A DNA stretch of 48,065 nucleotides. It comes from an uncultured Pseudomonadales bacterium (GTDB lineage Bacteria > Pseudomonadota > Gammaproteobacteria > Pseudomonadales > Azotimanducaceae). Made by a program: the position numbers and the translations under genes. Below, one piece after another: positions 24,955 through 33,734 of the stretch; positions within the stretch are counted from its first letter, which is position 1; the number at the start of each line of letters is the position of its first letter. The notes under the pieces are model-generated. The model did not search any database. It saw only the letters and a list, made by a program, of their open reading frames with translations, and was not told where the DNA came from. The stretch covers positions 41,340 to 89,404 of the forward strand of contig CAMYJX010000008.1 of assembly GCA_947258825.1 (NCBI GenBank), in the 5' to 3' direction.

Positions 24955-27717
24955 ATGCTACGTCGCCTGTTCCGAGGCGGAGACCCACTGGAGGACGCTG
25001 ACCCGCAGAAGCGGCGGCAGGCGGTGCTCGGGCTGTCCGATGCGGAAGCGGTGGAAAGAGCCGGCTGGCTGGAAGATCGGCTCACCTCGGACCCGGACGG
25101 CGCCGTACGCAGCGCCTGCCTCGAACGCGTCAGCAGCGTCGAGCGCCTGGAATCGGTGCTGGACGATCCGGGTCTGGGCGAAGCCGCGGCGCGGCGCATT
25201 ATCCACCTCATCCCCGCCGTGAAACCCGGCGAGCATCCCCGGGTAACAGAAGCCCGTCTCCGGCTGCTGCCTCCTGAGGACGCGGGGAAGCTGGCCGCCG
25301 AATTGAAGGACGTCGATCAGCTGGTGGCTCTGGCCCTGGAGGCTGCTGATCCGCTCAGGCAGACGCTGCTGGCGCACCCGCTGCTGCAAGCCGCGAACGG
25401 GCTTGCCAGCCTTGAAAAACGCTCCCGAAATCATGACAAGAAGCTGAATCGACACGCCCGGGAGGCGCTGGCGGCGCTGAAACAGCAGCGCCAGGAAGCA
25501 GAAGCCGCCCACCGCCGCGTCGAGGAACTCGCCCTGGCGCTGGAACGGAGCGTCGCAGGCGCGTCGGCAAGCACCGAGCAAAGCCGGCGACGCGCCCTGT
25601 ACCAGTCATTCATCGAGCATGCAGACCGCTACGACCAGCTGCGCGTCTCGCTGTCTTCCCGGGGCGCGCAGCTGCCAAGCATCGACGACCTGCGCGCGGC
25701 CACGCCGGCGCCCATCGAGGAAACCTCAGGGGCAGACTCGGTGGAAGACTCGGTGGACAGCTCGGTGGACGACTCGGCAGGCGTCGGCGTGGAAGCGCCT
25801 GCAGCAGCGGCCGCTGAGGTCACAGACCCCTTTGCCGAGCTGACGGCTGCCTTTACCGGGCTGGAAGAGAACCTGGCGGATACCGGGAATCTGGACGCGC
25901 TGAGAGACGCGTGCAGCCAGCTGACCCGGGACTGGCTGACCCTCGCAGAGGAAAAGACCCCCGCGACGGAACAGCTGGCGGTGTTCAAATCCGTTTCCCG
26001 GCGCGTCGAGCAGTTGCTCAGCGCCTACGAGCGTCTGAACGCCGCGGTCCTACCCGATGCGGCCGATCTGGACTTGCCCGGAACTCTGCCCGAAGGCCTG
26101 GAAAGTCAGCGCGCGCTGTGGGCCCGAGCGGCAGAAAACCACAGGCTGGCAAAAGATCTGGCAGCGTTGCGCAAAGCGATCAACTGGCCGGAATGGGCGG
26201 ACCCCACGCCACGCTACGCGCGGCTGCAGGAAATTCTCAGCGCGCTGAAGCAGGCGCGTGCTCGCGCAGATGACCTTCTGAGGGGACAGGTGGCGCAAAT
26301 CAGGCAGAAAGTGGAGCAGCTGGAAGCGGCCGTCGAAGACGGCGGTCTCAGCGAGACGCAGAAGCTGTTGAGCGAGGCCAGATCGCTTTGTGAAATCGTG
26401 CCCGCGCCGGACATCGCCGAGCTGCAGAAGCGCCTGGGGCGCAGTGCGTCCCGACTGGCAGAGCTCAAGGACTGGCAGACGTTCGCAACGACGCCGAAAC
26501 GCCAGGCGCTTTGTGAGGCGATGCAGACGCTGGCCGAAAGTCCCCTTGCCCCAAGGCGCCAGGCCGATCGTATCAAGAAGCTGCGCGGCGAATGGCAGGC
26601 GCTGGGCCCGGTCACCCAGGCGGCAGATCGAGCGCTGGCGGACGCGTTCAACGAGCACGCGGAAAAGGCCTTCGAACCCTGCCGGGTGTTCTTCGCCGAG
26701 CAGGCAGAGCAGCGCCAGCGCAACCTGTCGGAGCGACAGCGCATCTGCGACCAGCTCCAGACCTACCTGGAGGCGACCGACTGGCGGCTGGCTGATATGA
26801 AAGCGGCCGAGCGCATCATGCGGGCTGCGCGCGACGAGTGGCGGCGCTTCCACCCGGTCGATCGGAAGCCGGGCGCCGCACTCGATGAGCGGTTCGAGGC
26901 GCTGCAGGAGCAGTTGCACCAGAAGGTAAAAACCGCATGGGAGGGCAACCTGGCAGCTAAGGGCGAGATCGTGGCGGAAGCCGAAGCCCTTTCCGGCAAC
27001 GACGCTTCAGCCAAAGAGCGCATCGCCGCGGTGAAAGACCTGCAGCGGCGCTGGAAGGACGTCGGCATCACGCCCCGCAAACCGGATCAGGAGCTGTGGC
27101 AGCGTTTCCGCGCCGCCTGTGATCACGTATTCGCAGAGCTGGACGCCAGCAGAAAGGCGCTGCAGACCGAAAACGAAGCCAGGAGATCCCGAAACGAGCA
27201 GGCGCTGGACGGGTTTGCAGCGACCCTGGCAGGGACAACCGTCGACTCGGCGGAAGCGTCCGTGCTGAGGCAATTCATGAAGCTGAAAGCCGAGCTGACA
27301 GATCTGCCCGCCGGGGAGAAGCGCTCACTGCTGCGCCGTCACGACGAGCTGAGCGAAAGCTATCGCCGGCTCCTGGCAAAGCGAACAGAGGCCGAACAAA
27401 GCCAGATCCTGAATCAGCTGCGACTGGCCGATGCGGCTGCCGTGGCAGCGGATGGCGGTACCGCAGCAGACGTCGAGCAGCTGCGCGCCATGACCGTGCA
27501 CGCGGAGCTGGCGGCGGGCCTGGAATCGCCTGCAGACGACGAGCCGCTGCGGCTGCAGCTGCAGGTCGAACGTTTGAACGCCGGCTTCTCCGGATCTGCT
27601 GAAACACCGGACCCGTTGACCCTGGCCCGGCGCTGGAACGAGATGGGGGCAAAATCCGAGGCCGCCGCGCCGCTTCGGGATCGATTTTTTGCCGCGCTGG
27701 CGAAGGGTTGGGACTGA
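24955..27717 (+). CDS. DUF349 coiled-coil protein
   Basis: 920-residue, highly charged, almost wholly alpha-helical protein. An N-terminal HEAT-like helical part (about 1-200) is followed by an Ala/Glu/Ser-rich low-complexity stretch with repeated DS(V) units (about 258-280). Then come several DUF349 repeats, with typical pieces RGEWQALGPVTQ, ARDEWRRFHPVD and QRRWKDVGITPRKPDQELWQRFRAACD. Proteins of this kind occur in many gammaproteobacteria; I know no settled function. The strongly acidic/basic helices suggest long coiled coils and binding to nucleic acid, ribosome or protein, but that is inference. It has no signal peptide. It is the last gene of a plus-strand run and is convergent with the histidine kinase, with only 75 bases between the stops and no clear terminator. 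Confidence 0.88.
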   Translation: MLRRLFRGGDPLEDADPQKRRQAVLGLSDAEAVERAGWLEDRLTSDPDGAVRSACLERVSSVERLESVLDDPGLGEAAARRIIHLIPAVKPGEHPRVTEARLRLLPPEDAGKLAAELKDVDQLVALALEAADPLRQTLLAHPLLQAANGLASLEKRSRNHDKKLNRHAREALAALKQQRQEAEAAHRRVEELALALERSVAGASASTEQSRRRALYQSFIEHADRYDQLRVSLSSRGAQLPSIDDLRAATPAPIEETSGADSVEDSVDSSVDDSAGVGVEAPAAAAAEVTDPFAELTAAFTGLEENLADTGNLDALRDACSQLTRDWLTLAEEKTPATEQLAVFKSVSRRVEQLLSAYERLNAAVLPDAADLDLPGTLPEGLESQRALWARAAENHRLAKDLAALRKAINWPEWADPTPRYARLQEILSALKQARARADDLLRGQVAQIRQKVEQLEAAVEDGGLSETQKLLSEARSLCEIVPAPDIAELQKRLGRSASRLAELKDWQTFATTPKRQALCEAMQTLAESPLAPRRQADRIKKLRGEWQALGPVTQAADRALADAFNEHAEKAFEPCRVFFAEQAEQRQRNLSERQRICDQLQTYLEATDWRLADMKAAERIMRAARDEWRRFHPVDRKPGAALDERFEALQEQLHQKVKTAWEGNLAAKGEIVAEAEALSGNDASAKERIAAVKDLQRRWKDVGITPRKPDQELWQRFRAACDHVFAELDASRKALQTENEARRSRNEQALDGFAATLAGTTVDSAEASVLRQFMKLKAELTDLPAGEKRSLLRRHDELSESYRRLLAKRTEAEQSQILNQLRLADAAAVAADGGTAADVEQLRAMTVHAELAAGLESPADDEPLRLQLQVERLNAGFSGSAETPDPLTLARRWNEMGAKSEAAAPLRDRFFAALAKGWD

Positions 27718-27745
27718 AGGCCAGCGGTTGAGCTCGACGGGATTG

Positions 27746-27811
27746 ATCAGGGCAGCTCAAGGCTGTTTATCAGGGCAGCTCAAGGCTGTTTATCAGGGCA
27801 GCTCAAGGCTG
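27746..27811. repeat. 23-bp tandem repeat carrying the 3' end of the histidine kinase gene
   Basis: Copies at 27746-27768, 27769-27791 and 27792-27811 (last one 20 bases). Read on the minus strand, each unit encodes SLELP followed by TGA. The copy at 27792-27811 is the actual end of the kinase gene, and the two others lie downstream of its stop. The whole gap between the convergent genes is essentially this repeat. Confidence 0.95.
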
Positions 27812-29121
27812 AGGCTGGCCCCACCCAGCGCGCTGTCACCGATGCGCAGACGCCCCTTGTAGAGCTCTACCAGCTCCGCGACCACGGCCAGCCCGATACC
27901 CTGACCCGACTCCGCCTCGTCGGCACGCGTGCCTCGATTTAACACCGCATCCCGTACCTCCGGCGCAATGCCGGAACCATCATCTTCCACGACGATGCGC
28001 ACGACCCCGTCGCGGTTGCCGCTGATACGGATGCTCGACCGGGAGTACTTGAACGCGTTTTCCAGCAGGTTGCCAAGGATCTCCATGAGATCTCTCTCAT
28101 CCGCCCGCACGGTGAGATACGCGGGAACGTCCAGCTCCACCCGAATTCCACGATCCCGGTAGGCGATTTCCAGCGCCCGCAACAGGCGCTCGATCAACCC
28201 GCGCAGCTCTATGTGACGGCTGACGATCAGAGGTCCGGCAACCGACGCTCGGGACAGCTGATGGGTAACCGTGGTCTGCATCCGGTCCAGCTGTTCGGCA
28301 AGCAGATCACGCGGTTCCGAGGGTACCCGCTCGAGCGCGTTGCGGATCACTGCCAGGGGAGTTTTCAGGCTGTGGGCCAGGTCGTCCATCGCCTTGCGAT
28401 AGCGGCTGCGGCTGCGCTGCTCATGGGCGACGAACCGGTCGAGATTTTCCGCCAGCCCCGTCAGCTCCAGGGGATAGGCTTCGCTCAGATGCTCCCGGTG
28501 GCCCTCTTCCATCTCCCGCACCTCCTGCGCCATGGTCCGCAGCGGCCGCAGGCCCCATCGCACCGCCAGATACTGGGCAAGCACGAACAGCAGGGTCACC
28601 GCGAAAAGGCCGATGGAAAGGTTGCGTCTGAAGCTCTGGATCGCCGCGTGGAACGGCGCCCGATCAGCACCGACGCGAAACGTGAGCAGGGACTCGTCGG
28701 GATCTTCCCAGATCACCGCGTAGCTGAGGAAGATCAGGCCGTTACCGTCGGCGCCTTCGGCGCCAAAGCGGAATTCACCCGGGTGCAGCCGGGGACCCTC
28801 CTCAGGGAAGCTCACCCCGCCGGTCACAGCGGACGGCGAACGCCATCGGGTATTGCCTTCGGCATCGGTGACCCAGGCGTAAAGGCCGCTTTCAGGCTGC
28901 CCCAGCCGGGGTTCAGGCATCTGATCAGGCAGCGTGAAACCGACAACGTCGCTCTGCACGGCACCCATGAGCGAGTAAATCACCAGACGTAGCTGTTCCT
29001 CCGCGCCAGACAGCACGCTGAGCCTGAAAGAACGATCGAGAACCAGCCCGGTGAGCGTGAGACAAGACCCGAGAACCAGCGTAGTAATGAGCAGCAGCCG
29101 GGTCTGGATGCCTGATTTCAA
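27793..29121 (-). CDS. PhoQ-like sensor histidine kinase
   Basis: 442-residue inner-membrane kinase. Membrane segments at about 8-28 and 168-188 enclose a periplasmic sensor of about 140 residues. A HAMP-like linker follows, then the dimerisation helix with DLAHSLKTPLAVI and phospho-acceptor H250, and the ATPase domain with LGNLLENAFKYS, EDDGSGIAP and GQGIGLAVV. The architecture and AHSLKTPL box resemble PhoQ. The start TTG overlaps the stop of the response regulator gene (TTGA), so the two are translationally coupled. In PhoPQ the sensor senses divalent cations, low pH or antimicrobial peptides; the ligand here is unknown. The last five codons and the stop are triplicated downstream. Confidence 0.92.
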   Translation of the reverse strand: MKSGIQTRLLLITTLVLGSCLTLTGLVLDRSFRLSVLSGAEEQLRLVIYSLMGAVQSDVVGFTLPDQMPEPRLGQPESGLYAWVTDAEGNTRWRSPSAVTGGVSFPEEGPRLHPGEFRFGAEGADGNGLIFLSYAVIWEDPDESLLTFRVGADRAPFHAAIQSFRRNLSIGLFAVTLLFVLAQYLAVRWGLRPLRTMAQEVREMEEGHREHLSEAYPLELTGLAENLDRFVAHEQRSRSRYRKAMDDLAHSLKTPLAVIRNALERVPSEPRDLLAEQLDRMQTTVTHQLSRASVAGPLIVSRHIELRGLIERLLRALEIAYRDRGIRVELDVPAYLTVRADERDLMEILGNLLENAFKYSRSSIRISGNRDGVVRIVVEDDGSGIAPEVRDAVLNRGTRADEAESGQGIGLAVVAELVELYKGRLRIGDSALGGASLSLELP

Positions 29122-29789
29122 GCAGCCGTGTCCGAATTGAAACGATATCCCTGCCCGCGCACGGTGCGGATGGGATTCAACGGCACCAGCTTCTTGCGCA
29201 GCCGACCGACGAACACTTCGATGACGTTGCTGTCCCGCTCGAAATCCTGCTCGTAGAGGTGATCCGTGAGCTCGGTTTTCGACACCACCCGGCTGGGATT
29301 GAGCATCAGGTACTCGAGCACTTTGTACTCGTAAGCGGTGAGCTCCACCAGGGACTCGTGCACGCGCACTTCTTTCTTCGCGGTATCGAGGCTCAGAGGA
29401 CCTTCCGATATCAGCGGCGACGCGTATCCCGCCGCTCTTCGCAGCAGGGCGTTGAGCCGCGCCAGCAGCTCCTCCATCTGAAAAGGTTTGGTGAGGTAGT
29501 CGTCAGCCCCTGCCTCCAGGCCCTCCACCTTGTCCTGCCAGTTGCCACGCGCCGTGAGAATCAGAATCGGGAACCGCCGGTCCTCCACCCGAAGCTGGTT
29601 GATCAGCTCTATGCCTCCAAGCTTGGGCAGGCCGAGATCGACCACGGCCGCGTCGTACTCGTACTCGCGACCGTAGTACAGGCCTTCCTCGCCGTCCTGG
29701 GCAGCATCCACCACGTAGCCCGAATCTTTGAGCTTGTTGCGCAGCTGCTCTTGCAGCTGAACTTCGTCTTCCACCACGAGTACGCGCAT
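29118..29789 (-). CDS. PhoP-like response regulator (OmpR family)
   Basis: 223-residue two-component regulator. Receiver domain at about 1-115 with VEDE near residue 8, phospho-acceptor D51 in AVVDLGLP and K101-type LTKPF. A winged-helix DNA-binding domain (about 130-220) has the OmpR-family pieces LTAYEYKVLEYL and VGRLRKKL and ends RTVRGQGYRF. The ATG at 29789 was chosen because MRVLVVEDE is the family start; the upstream part of the frame is not family-like. It follows the PepSY gene with one base between stop and start, and overlaps the kinase gene downstream. The order PepSY-regulator-sensor suggests one operon. Confidence 0.94.
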   Translation of the reverse strand: MRVLVVEDEVQLQEQLRNKLKDSGYVVDAAQDGEEGLYYGREYEYDAAVVDLGLPKLGGIELINQLRVEDRRFPILILTARGNWQDKVEGLEAGADDYLTKPFQMEELLARLNALLRRAAGYASPLISEGPLSLDTAKKEVRVHESLVELTAYEYKVLEYLMLNPSRVVSKTELTDHLYEQDFERDSNVIEVFVGRLRKKLVPLNPIRTVRGQGYRFNSDTAA

Positions 29790-29790
29790 G

Positions 29791-30120
29791 TCATCGATCT
29801 CCGGAGCGCATGTTGCCCTGCTCGTCCACGAACACTTTGTTGACTCGTTTTCCATCCACCAGCACCCGAACCTCGTAACCCCGCTTGCCGTTCCGACCCG
29901 CCGGCGCCGCGGAAAGCACGCGTCCTCCCGTCTGCCGACGGACGATGTTGGTTGCCTGCTCGAGAGAAACGCCCGGGGGTTTCACCAGGTTGTTGGGGCG
30001 TAGTTTGGGATCAGCGGCAGCCCAGAACGGAGCAGCGCCGTAAGCGGGCGATTGGGAAAGCACGAGCGCCAGTGCCAGGAGACATCCGGCGAGCGAGCTG
30101 ATGCACGCACGGGCGTTCAT
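29791..30120 (-). CDS. Small periplasmic PepSY-domain protein
   Basis: 109 residues. A signal peptide of about 29 residues (MNARACISSLAGCLLALALV...AYGA) is followed by a short mature part. VSLEQATNIVRRQTGGRVLSA, GYEVRVLVDGKRV and FVDEQGNM form a PepSY-type alpha-beta unit. PepSY domains are thought to inhibit or bind periplasmic partners, and stand-alone genes of this kind often precede PhoPQ-type systems. The start ATG at 30120 follows GGAGAG by 9 bases; the longer upstream frame lacks a start context. With one base before the regulator gene, it is almost certainly cotranscribed and may modulate the sensor kinase; that role is inferred. Confidence 0.85.
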   Translation of the reverse strand: MNARACISSLAGCLLALALVLSQSPAYGAAPFWAAADPKLRPNNLVKPPGVSLEQATNIVRRQTGGRVLSAAPAGRNGKRGYEVRVLVDGKRVNKVFVDEQGNMRSGDR

Positions 30121-30152
30121 ACTGCTGATCTCTCCGCAAAAAACCCGTGCAT

Positions 30153-30165
30153 TGTACTCCCAAAA
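30153..30165 (-). promoter_or_regulatory. Possible -10 region for the PepSY-phoPQ-like operon
   Basis: Minus-strand GGGAGTACAATGC contains TACAAT (5 of 6 to the -10 consensus), about 35 bases upstream of the PepSY start. No good -35 is seen at 17 bp, and no PhoP box was recognised. The rest of the 249-bp gap to the TonB receptor gene shows nothing certain. Confidence 0.3.
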
Positions 30166-30369
30166 TCGCATTTTCTTTCGACCGGCGTCACAGGCATACC
30201 GACAATGCAGGTCATTCTGGGGGCCACAGCCTGAATGGTCTCTGAATGGGGAGCTGGAGCCAGGCTGGGGAAGCCGTTGATGCGTGACTATCGAGCCGTC
30301 TGATCCGGCGCCGGTTCCCGCGACAGCGCGCCTTGCCGGTATTTTCACCCCAGCCGACGACTCTCTCGT

Positions 30370-32475
30370 TCAGCTCTGCCAGTGATAGGTAATCGTCGCG
30401 CGAACGGTTCTCGGCTCCAGCGGATGAAAGTGAATGTCTTCCACGCCCTCAGCCGGCTCGCCGGGCAGCCGGGAAGCATAGTAATAAGCGATGTCGTCGT
30501 CGTCTGAATCCAGGACGTTGAATACGTCGAGCCGGAACTCCATGGCACCCCGGCGGTAGCCGGAGCCTGCGTTCAGCAGCCAGGAATTATCCGACCTGAC
30601 GGAGTTGTCTTCGATCAGCGGTGCCTCGCCCAGGTAGCGCACTCTCGCGCTGAGGCTCCAGCCGTTCGTCCAGTTGGCGTTCGCGCCGACCACGAAGGAG
30701 CTTTTGACAGCACCCGGGATCTTTCTGCCGCCATCCTGCGCGGTCTTGAACTCCGCATCCGTATACGAGTAGGAGGCGTTGATGGCCAGCCAATCGGCCG
30801 GCCTCCAGAAAGAAGCGGCCTCGATCCCGAGGCGCCTGCTGCCGTCATTGGGTTCGGTGGCCCCGGCATCGCCAACGAAGACCAGCTCGGAATCGAGTTC
30901 CAGCCAGAAACCTACGAGGGTTGCATTGAAGCGGCGCCCCTGCTCGAAGCGCAGGCCCAGCTCAGCCCCATTTGACTTTACCAGAACGTCGACAGGACTC
31001 GCCGGGTCGCCGCTGGCGGGATCCACGGCAATGGTGGCACCGCGGACGTCGTTGGAATGAAAGCCGCGCCCCCAGCTGGCATAGCCCTCCAGCTGCGGCC
31101 CGAACCGGTAGGCGAGGTTAAGCTTGGGGCTGATCAGGCTGTCGTCGCCGGAACCGCCGTTGAGCTCGCGGAACGCCGAGACGTCCCAATGGTAGTAATC
31201 AGCCCGCGCGCCGAGGGTGGCTCTCAAACGCTGCGAGAGGAAGACCTCGGCCTCGCCGTAGCCGCTGACCGACAGCTGCTCGACGCTGTCCCGACGGGTC
31301 GTCGCGATGCGCGCTCGCGCCACCGTGTCGTAAAGACCGACCTGGTCGATGTCATCGTAGTGCAGATCGCTGCCCCAGTTGACGCGTACCGGCCTGTCCC
31401 AGAGCTTCGAGTCCACACCGCCGCTCGCCCACAAACCCCACTGCGAACGATCGTCACGCTGCTCGAACTCGTCGCCGTCGACCGGATCGTCGAGAAGGTA
31501 GGTAAAGTTGGAATACAAGGTGAAGTCGTAGTCGACGAAGTAGCCGCCCAACTTCCACCGCGTAAAATCCAGCTCGCCAGTCACCGCGTACCGCTGCGTA
31601 CGGCCGCCAAGATCCGGGTCGATGAACCCGAGCTCGTCGATGAGACCGGACCGCACCGCCCGCCGCGGGATCTGATCGGTGGCGTTCCATTCACCGTCGT
31701 AACCCTGCAGCGACAGGCGTGCCCTGCCGCCAGCAACATCAAACCCGTAGCTCAAGAACAGCTTGTACTGCTGAAGATCCTCATCAATATCCCAGGGACC
31801 GTCGTAAAAGGCAGCGTCGAGCGCGCCGGTCAGCACGCCGTTGCCCGATCCGCCAACATCCACGCTTCCCGCTACCAAGCCGCGGGCATAATCATCCTTG
31901 CCGATCGTGCCCTGCAGCAGCGACTCCTGCAGACGCTCGTAGAACGAAAAATCCACGCTGCCGGCGGAAGAAAAGTCACCGACGCTGGCATGATAGGGAC
32001 CCTTGCGGTAAGCGGTGGTCTCCACCATCTCGGGAATGATGAAGTTCAGATCCAGGTAGCCCTGGCCGTGGCCGTGCGTGCGCATGTTTACCGGTACGCC
32101 ACCGGCGCGGGCGAAAAAGTCGGTGCCGTGGTCCAGGTTGAAACCCCGGAGGAAGTACTGGTTCGCTTTTCCCGTCCCCGAGTGCTGCGTTGCCACCATC
32201 CCGGGCACCGCTTCGACCAGCTCGCCCACCCGCAGCAGGGGCGGCAGACGGATATCGTCGTAACCCACAATGCCTTCGGACGCGGTGTCGGCAATACCGA
32301 TCAGCTGCAGGGACCGGCCGTAGACGACTAATTCCTCGATCGAGCCTTCGACCGAGTCTTCAACCCGGTAGTTGCTGGCACTTACTGCTGCTGATTCGGC
32401 GACCGCTGCACCAGCTGCGAACAGCAGGCTCAAACCCGCCGGCGCGCACCAGCGTTTCCAACTGGGCGCGGTCAA
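30370..32475 (-). CDS. TonB-dependent outer-membrane receptor
   Basis: 701-residue outer-membrane receptor. Signal peptide about 1-27 (cleavage after AVA), an unusually Glu/Ser-rich segment around a possible TonB-box-like IEELVVYG, a plug domain (about 65-180; LRVGELVEAVPGMV, YFLRGFNLDHGTDF) and a 22-strand-type barrel rich in aromatic/Asp residues. The C-terminus ends in aromatic TYHWQS, as expected for barrel insertion. Start is TTG at 32475 with GAGAGGTG upstream. The ligand is not identified: the family pieces GYDGEWNATDQIP and DPDLGG are known from CirA-like receptors, and no siderophore, B12 or copper gene is next to it. A leader with overlapping inverted repeats lies 64-100 bases upstream. 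It lies downstream of the glycerate-kinase-like gene on the same strand. Confidence 0.9.
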   Translation of the reverse strand: MTAPSWKRWCAPAGLSLLFAAGAAVAESAAVSASNYRVEDSVEGSIEELVVYGRSLQLIGIADTASEGIVGYDDIRLPPLLRVGELVEAVPGMVATQHSGTGKANQYFLRGFNLDHGTDFFARAGGVPVNMRTHGHGQGYLDLNFIIPEMVETTAYRKGPYHASVGDFSSAGSVDFSFYERLQESLLQGTIGKDDYARGLVAGSVDVGGSGNGVLTGALDAAFYDGPWDIDEDLQQYKLFLSYGFDVAGGRARLSLQGYDGEWNATDQIPRRAVRSGLIDELGFIDPDLGGRTQRYAVTGELDFTRWKLGGYFVDYDFTLYSNFTYLLDDPVDGDEFEQRDDRSQWGLWASGGVDSKLWDRPVRVNWGSDLHYDDIDQVGLYDTVARARIATTRRDSVEQLSVSGYGEAEVFLSQRLRATLGARADYYHWDVSAFRELNGGSGDDSLISPKLNLAYRFGPQLEGYASWGRGFHSNDVRGATIAVDPASGDPASPVDVLVKSNGAELGLRFEQGRRFNATLVGFWLELDSELVFVGDAGATEPNDGSRRLGIEAASFWRPADWLAINASYSYTDAEFKTAQDGGRKIPGAVKSSFVVGANANWTNGWSLSARVRYLGEAPLIEDNSVRSDNSWLLNAGSGYRRGAMEFRLDVFNVLDSDDDDIAYYYASRLPGEPAEGVEDIHFHPLEPRTVRATITYHWQS

Positions 32476-32538
32476 TCAACACCTCTCACCAACGCTTTGC
32501 TCACCGAATGTCAAAAACAAAAATTTATCAGGCCCCGA

Positions 32539-32576
32539 GTCAGGCGTCACGGATCGGCCATGGACCTGACGTGACG
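32539..32576 (-). promoter_or_regulatory. Interleaved inverted repeats in the TonB receptor leader
   Basis: GTCAGG (32539-32544) pairs with CCTGAC (32565-32570), and CGTCACG (32545-32551) pairs with CGTGACG (32570-32576). The order A-B-A'-B' permits either competing hairpins or a pseudoknot, in a 222-bp AT-richer gap upstream of the TTG start. I did not recognise a Fur box or a cobalamin-riboswitch B12 box. Could be chance. Confidence 0.35.
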
Positions 32577-32697
32577 TTCTCAGCCAGCAACACACGTCTA
32601 TGTTTTTAACCGACGGATCTAAATATGGCAAGTATTTTTACTAACTTGCTTTTCCAACGGGTAGCACTTTGCCCCACCAGCACGGGTTTTCCTGGGA

Positions 32698-33642
32698 TCA
32701 GCCGGTATGCCTGACCTGCGTGCTGACCAGCCCGTGGTCCGCACCAAGCACCACCACGATGTCGGAACGCTCCGGCATGGTCTCGAACATCCAGCGGGTG
32801 ATCCGCTCGTAATGGGCGACAAACCGATCCAACTGTTCCGTCGTCATACGACGCTCTGCGGGCAGGCTCTGCTCCTGCTGCGTTCGCCAACGGGTTACCG
32901 CCGCCATGTCCGGCACCCGGATGTAGAGCCAGAACGCGACCTGCGCCCACAGCTGCGCATACTCGCCCATCAGAGCCTGGTTGACGAAACCGCGCCAGCG
33001 GCCGCCAGGGTCTTCGAAGGACTCCAGCGCGTTGAGTGGGCTCGCCAGATGCGCCTCCGGTTGCGGCGGCGCACCCAGGCACCAGCCCTCGAGCACAAAG
33101 CAGTCCAGGGGCGCCCGTACCCTGGGCCATGCATCCCGCGGGCAACGATCGTCCCGCCCTTTATCAAAGCGGGGCAGAGCCACCCACCCGCTGCCCTGCA
33201 ACGCGCGCAGGGTCCGTCGGCAAAGGCCGACATCGTGCGTGCCGGGCACCCCCCGGGTGACCAGCAGGGGGTGCACGGTTCTTGCCAGCTCACGGCGCTC
33301 GTCGAGGGTCAGGTAGAAGTCGTCAATGGAACCGGTCGCCGCTCTAACGCCCAGCCGCTGCAGCGCATCTACCAGCAGCGCCGCGAGGGTGCTTTTGCCG
33401 GCACCCTGACCGCCGCTGATGCCGATCACCCGGGGCAGCACAGTCCCGCCTTCGGAATGCTTACTCGCGCCCCGGAGCGATCCGCCTGCAAACCGCAAGG
33501 CCAGGCCGGCAGCCAGCACGCGCCAGTCCGCCGGCGCCTGCGCGTCGAGCTGATCGAGCAGCCTCTGCAGCGCCGGGTCCTCGCGGTCGAGCGCAAGGCG
33601 CTCGAATACCTCGGCGCGATTCACGCTTCCACGCTCTGGCAA
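32698..33642 (-). CDS. D-glycerate 3-kinase-like P-loop kinase
   Basis: 314-residue cytoplasmic P-loop kinase resembling plant-type D-glycerate 3-kinase and the bacterial YggC group. Seen: GISGGQGAGKST at 74-85 (Walker A), SIDDFYLT, PGTHDVGL, RFDKGRDDR and DCFVLEGWCLG, all typical of this family. Glycerate kinases make 3-phosphoglycerate from D-glycerate; some group members act on other small substrates. The start codon is uncertain: TTG at 33642 with AGGTG upstream, or GTG at 33624. It is divergent from the DoxX gene and 222 bases upstream of the TonB receptor. A COG2403 (cyclic diphosphoglycerate synthetase-related) gene lies 10 kb away, which may be coincidence. Confidence 0.82.
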   Translation of the reverse strand: MPERGSVNRAEVFERLALDREDPALQRLLDQLDAQAPADWRVLAAGLALRFAGGSLRGASKHSEGGTVLPRVIGISGGQGAGKSTLAALLVDALQRLGVRAATGSIDDFYLTLDERRELARTVHPLLVTRGVPGTHDVGLCRRTLRALQGSGWVALPRFDKGRDDRCPRDAWPRVRAPLDCFVLEGWCLGAPPQPEAHLASPLNALESFEDPGGRWRGFVNQALMGEYAQLWAQVAFWLYIRVPDMAAVTRWRTQQEQSLPAERRMTTEQLDRFVAHYERITRWMFETMPERSDIVVVLGADHGLVSTQVRHTG

Positions 33643-33734
33643 CGGGCAGCACCTGGATCGATGCTCGAGGCCGGGGCGCGGGAACCTTCATCAGTCACCG
33701 GGTCTAACCTCTGGGCTAAGGAGGAGCGCACATC

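Noticed and set aside
32480-32697. Cobalamin riboswitch or Fur box upstream of the TonB receptor
   Set aside because: No B12-box-like or Fur-consensus sequence was recognised in this gap.
32606-33145. Second frame on the minus strand starting inside the glycerate-kinase-like gene
   Set aside because: It is a shifted translation of the kinase gene with no family features; the kinase motifs are in the other frame.
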